A DNA stretch of 64,000 nt from Candidatus Pantoea deserta (GTDB lineage Bacteria; Pseudomonadota; Gammaproteobacteria; Enterobacterales; Enterobacteriaceae). Shown here in pieces: positions 61,765-64,000 of this stretch. Numbering within the stretch: the first letter of the stretch is position 1; each line of letters starts with the position of its first letter. Position numbers and translations under genes: made by a program. The stretch is from NCBI RefSeq assembly GCF_003813865.1, contig NZ_RMVG01000007.1, positions 157,700 to 221,699 of the forward strand, written 5' to 3'. The notes beneath the pieces are model-generated. The model worked only from the letters and a program-made list of their open reading frames with translations, did no database searches and was not told where the DNA came from.

Positions 61765-63216
61765 ATGCATTTTCGTGCCATTACTCGCATTGTCGGTCTG
61801 CTGGTCATCCTGTTCTCCGTCACGATGATCCTGCCTGGACTGGTGGCGCTGATCTATCGCGATGGCGCCGGACGCGCGTTTAGTCAGACCTTTTTAATGG
61901 CGCTGGCGATTGGCTCGCTGCTGTGGTGGCCCAATCGTAAACAGCGCTCCGAGCTGAAGCCGCGCGAAGGCTTTTTAATTGTGGTGCTGTTCTGGACCGT
62001 ACTGGGCAGCGTGGGGGCAATGCCTTTCGTCTTTGCTGAACAGCCGCATCTCTCGGTGACCGACGCTTTCTTTGAGTCCTTTTCCGGTCTGACGACAACC
62101 GGCGCCACCACGCTGGTGGGGCTGGATACCATGCCAAAAGCTATTCTGTTTTATCGTCAGATGCTGCAATGGCTGGGCGGTATGGGGATCATTGTGCTGG
62201 CGGTGGCGATTCTGCCGATTCTGGGCGTAGGGGGAATGCAGCTCTACCGTGCGGAAATGCCCGGTCCGCTGAAGGACAACAAGATGCGGCCGCGTATTGC
62301 CGAAACGGCTAAAACCCTCTGGCTGATCTATGTATTGCTGACGGTCGCCTGCGCAGTCGCGCTGTGGCTGGCGGGTATGCCGCTGTTCGATGCGATAGGG
62401 CACAGCTTCTCGACCATCGCTATCGGCGGTTTCTCCACGCATGACGCCAGCATTGGCTATTTCAACAGCGGCACCATCAATACCATTATCGCTATCTTCC
62501 TGCTGATCTCTGGCTGTAACTACGGCCTGCACTTTTCGCTGCTCAGCAATCGCAACCTGCGCGTGTACTGGCGCGATCCGGAGTTTCGCACCTTTATCGG
62601 GGTGCAGCTGACGCTGGTGGTGATCTGTACGCTTGTGCTCTGGTTTCACAACGTCTATTCCAGCGGCTGGCAAACGCTTAATCAGGCGTTTTTTCAGGTG
62701 GTTTCGATGGCGACCACCGCCGGCTTTACCACCGACAGTATCGCGCGCTGGCCGCTATTCTTACCTGTGCTGCTGCTCTGCTCCGCCTTTATCGGCGGTA
62801 TGGCCGGTTCTACCGGCGGGGGACTAAAGGTTATTCGTATTCTGCTGCTGTGTAAGCAGGGATCGCGTGAGCTAAAGCGCCTGGTGCATCCCAATGCGGT
62901 TTACACTATTAAGCTGGGCAATCGCGCATTGCCGGAACGTATTCTGGAGGCGGTGTGGGGCTTCTTTTCCGCCTATGCGCTGGTGTTTCTGGTCAGTATG
63001 CTGGCGATCATCGCCACTGGCGTTGATGACTTCTCTGCTTTCGCCGCGGTTGCCGCCACGCTGAATAACCTGGGGCCGGGGTTGGGCGTGGTAGCCGACA
63101 ACTTCACTTCCATGAACGATGTGGCGAAATGGATATTGATCACCACCATGCTGTTTGGGCGGCTTGAAGTGTTTACCTTATTAGTTCTTTTTACGCCGAC
63201 CTTCTGGCGTGAATAA
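61765..63216 (+). CDS. trkH: Trk system potassium uptake protein TrkH
   Basis: This 483-residue K+ channel subunit has four membrane-pore-membrane repeats. Pore-loop filter sequences include GLTTTGATTL (about residues 109-118), IAIGGFSTHD and TTAGFTTDS. It works with the cytoplasmic NAD/ATP-binding TrkA, encoded elsewhere. An AAGGAACG site precedes the ATG. Confidence 0.97.
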   Translation: MHFRAITRIVGLLVILFSVTMILPGLVALIYRDGAGRAFSQTFLMALAIGSLLWWPNRKQRSELKPREGFLIVVLFWTVLGSVGAMPFVFAEQPHLSVTDAFFESFSGLTTTGATTLVGLDTMPKAILFYRQMLQWLGGMGIIVLAVAILPILGVGGMQLYRAEMPGPLKDNKMRPRIAETAKTLWLIYVLLTVACAVALWLAGMPLFDAIGHSFSTIAIGGFSTHDASIGYFNSGTINTIIAIFLLISGCNYGLHFSLLSNRNLRVYWRDPEFRTFIGVQLTLVVICTLVLWFHNVYSSGWQTLNQAFFQVVSMATTAGFTTDSIARWPLFLPVLLLCSAFIGGMAGSTGGGLKVIRILLLCKQGSRELKRLVHPNAVYTIKLGNRALPERILEAVWGFFSAYALVFLVSMLAIIATGVDDFSAFAAVAATLNNLGPGLGVVADNFTSMNDVAKWILITTMLFGRLEVFTLLVLFTPTFWRE

Positions 63217-63234
63217 GTAAAACAGGACGTAATG

Positions 63235-63771
63235 ATGAAAGCGTTGATTCTCTTTTCCAGCCGCGACGGGCAAGCCCGTGACATCGCCTCTTACATTGCC
63301 CGTGAGATACAGGCGCAGCAGGCCTGTGACGTTATCGATATTCTGGAAGCCGGATCGGTTGACTGGGCGCAATACGATCGCGTGCTGATCGGCGCGTCTA
63401 TCCGCTATGGCAATTTTCATCCTGCGGTGGCGAAGTTCGTGAAAACGCACCTGGTTGCGCTGCAACAGCGCGCCAGCGCTTTCTTTTGCGTGAACCTGAC
63501 GGCGCGCAAACCGGAAAAGCGCTCCCCTCAGACCAATGCCTATACGCGCAAGTTCCTACAGCAGTCGCCGTGGCAGCCCGATTGCTGCGCTGTGTTTGCT
63601 GGCGCGTTGCGCTACCCGCGCTATCGCTGGTTCGATCGGATAATGATTCAACTGATTATGCGCATGACCGGGGGCGAAACCGATAGTTCGAAAGAGGTGG
63701 AGTACACAGACTGGCAGCAGGTAGCGCGATTCGCGCAGGAATTTGCTCAATTACCCGTCAAATCGGCGTGA
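63235..63771 (+). CDS. hemG: Protoporphyrinogen oxidase HemG (flavodoxin-like)
   Basis: It oxidises protoporphyrinogen IX, passing electrons to the quinone pool. The 178-residue protein has a long-chain-flavodoxin FMN loop ([13 protein letters not shown], about residues 6-18), [11 protein letters not shown], and the family insert [17 protein letters not shown]. Two ATG codons stand in tandem (63232, 63235); the second aligns with E. coli and has AGGA at 8 nt. It lies directly upstream of an rrn operon, as in E. coli. Confidence 0.95.
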   Translation: MKALILFSSRDGQARDIASYIAREIQAQQACDVIDILEAGSVDWAQYDRVLIGASIRYGNFHPAVAKFVKTHLVALQQRASAFFCVNLTARKPEKRSPQTNAYTRKFLQQSPWQPDCCAVFAGALRYPRYRWFDRIMIQLIMRMTGGETDSSKEVEYTDWQQVARFAQEFAQLPVKSA

Positions 63772-63805
63772 TTAACAGCGAATTGCTGAAATTTGAGGCG
63801 AACGA

Positions 63806-63976
63806 TAATTTTTTTTAAATTAGCCCTTGTCACCTGAGAAGAACTCCCTATAATGCGCCTCCACTGACACGGCACAACGGCTTACGGAGCGCAGTGTTCA
63901 GGAGACTCAGGCAGCTGAGTCGCCGGAGAAAACTTCTGAAAAAAGAGGTTGACTCCGAAGGAGGAAAGCGTAATAT
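63806..63976 (+). promoter_or_regulatory. rRNA operon promoters P1 and P2
   Basis: P1 has -35 TTGTCA (63827-63832), a 16-bp spacer and -10 TATAAT (63849-63854), a GC-rich discriminator and an AT-rich UP element (about 63806-63822). P2 has TTGACT (63949-63954), a 16-bp spacer and TAATAT (63971-63976), about 120 bp downstream. The position after hemG corresponds to rrnA of E. coli. The 16S gene itself is beyond the window. Confidence 0.93.
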
Positions 63977-64000
63977 ACGCCACCTCGCAGCAGCAGGCTT

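Overview
The window is a contiguous chromosomal segment from a gamma-proteobacterium of the order Enterobacterales. Gene order matches the Escherichia coli rho-rrnA region almost gene for gene (ECA cluster, argX-hisR-leuT-proM tRNAs, hemCDXY, cyaA, uvrD, recQ, metRE, udp, ubiEJB, tatABCD, rfaH, ubiD-fre, fadBA, pepQ-trkH-hemG, rrn). It is GC-rich. Departures from the E. coli order are glpT next to yigL, a yehS-like gene next to metR, a TPR-glycosyltransferase gene between udp and rmuC, and no aslA/aslB. These suggest a member of the Erwiniaceae (Pantoea/Mixta/Erwinia group). That assignment is an inference from gene order and sequence similarity.

Region by region. Bases 1-258 hold terminators of the upstream gene (rho in relatives) and the ECA leader. 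Bases 259-11294 are the enterobacterial common antigen operon wecA-wzzE-wecB-wecC-[rffG-rffH remnant]-wecD-wecE-wzxE-wecF-wzyE-wecG. The dTDP-glucose dehydratase and thymidylyltransferase genes are collapsed into one in-frame 84-codon chimera, so the dTDP-4-keto-6-deoxyglucose needed by WecE and WecD must come from paralogues elsewhere. Bases 11404-12116 are a four-tRNA operon (Arg, His, Leu, Pro). The 3' tail of its tRNA-Pro and the terminator are duplicated around a roughly 100-nt block of five hairpins. Bases 12337-12749 hold the sRNA gene glmZ with a sigma-54 promoter and GlrR-type upstream sites.

Bases 12807-16844 are hemCDXY on the minus strand, divergent from cyaA, which has a CRP box. 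Then come lptM-dapF-yigA-xerC-yigB, LexA-controlled uvrD with an attenuator-like hairpin, corA with a candidate leader peptide, rarD-yigI (minus), pldA-recQ-rhtC, a tandem 127-bp repeat, rhtB (minus), pldB-yigL, glpT (minus) and yigM. A small AT-rich island at about 37.4-38.1 kb carries an orphan peptide gene with a double-glycine (microcin-type) leader.

Bases 38084-46825 hold yehS, metR/metE, a dienelactone hydrolase, udp, the TPR-glycosyltransferase gene and rmuC. Bases 46901-63771 hold ubiE-ubiJ-ubiB, tatABC, tatD, rfaH, pepE, ubiD-fre, fadBA with a FadR operator, pepQ-yigZ-trkH-hemG. The window ends in the P1/P2 promoters of an rRNA operon, just before 16S rRNA.

Most of the window is conserved core genome. 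The accessory or unusual material is the rffG-rffH chimera, the tRNA-Pro repeat and structured block, the double-glycine peptide, the TPR-glycosyltransferase and the palindromic tandem repeat.
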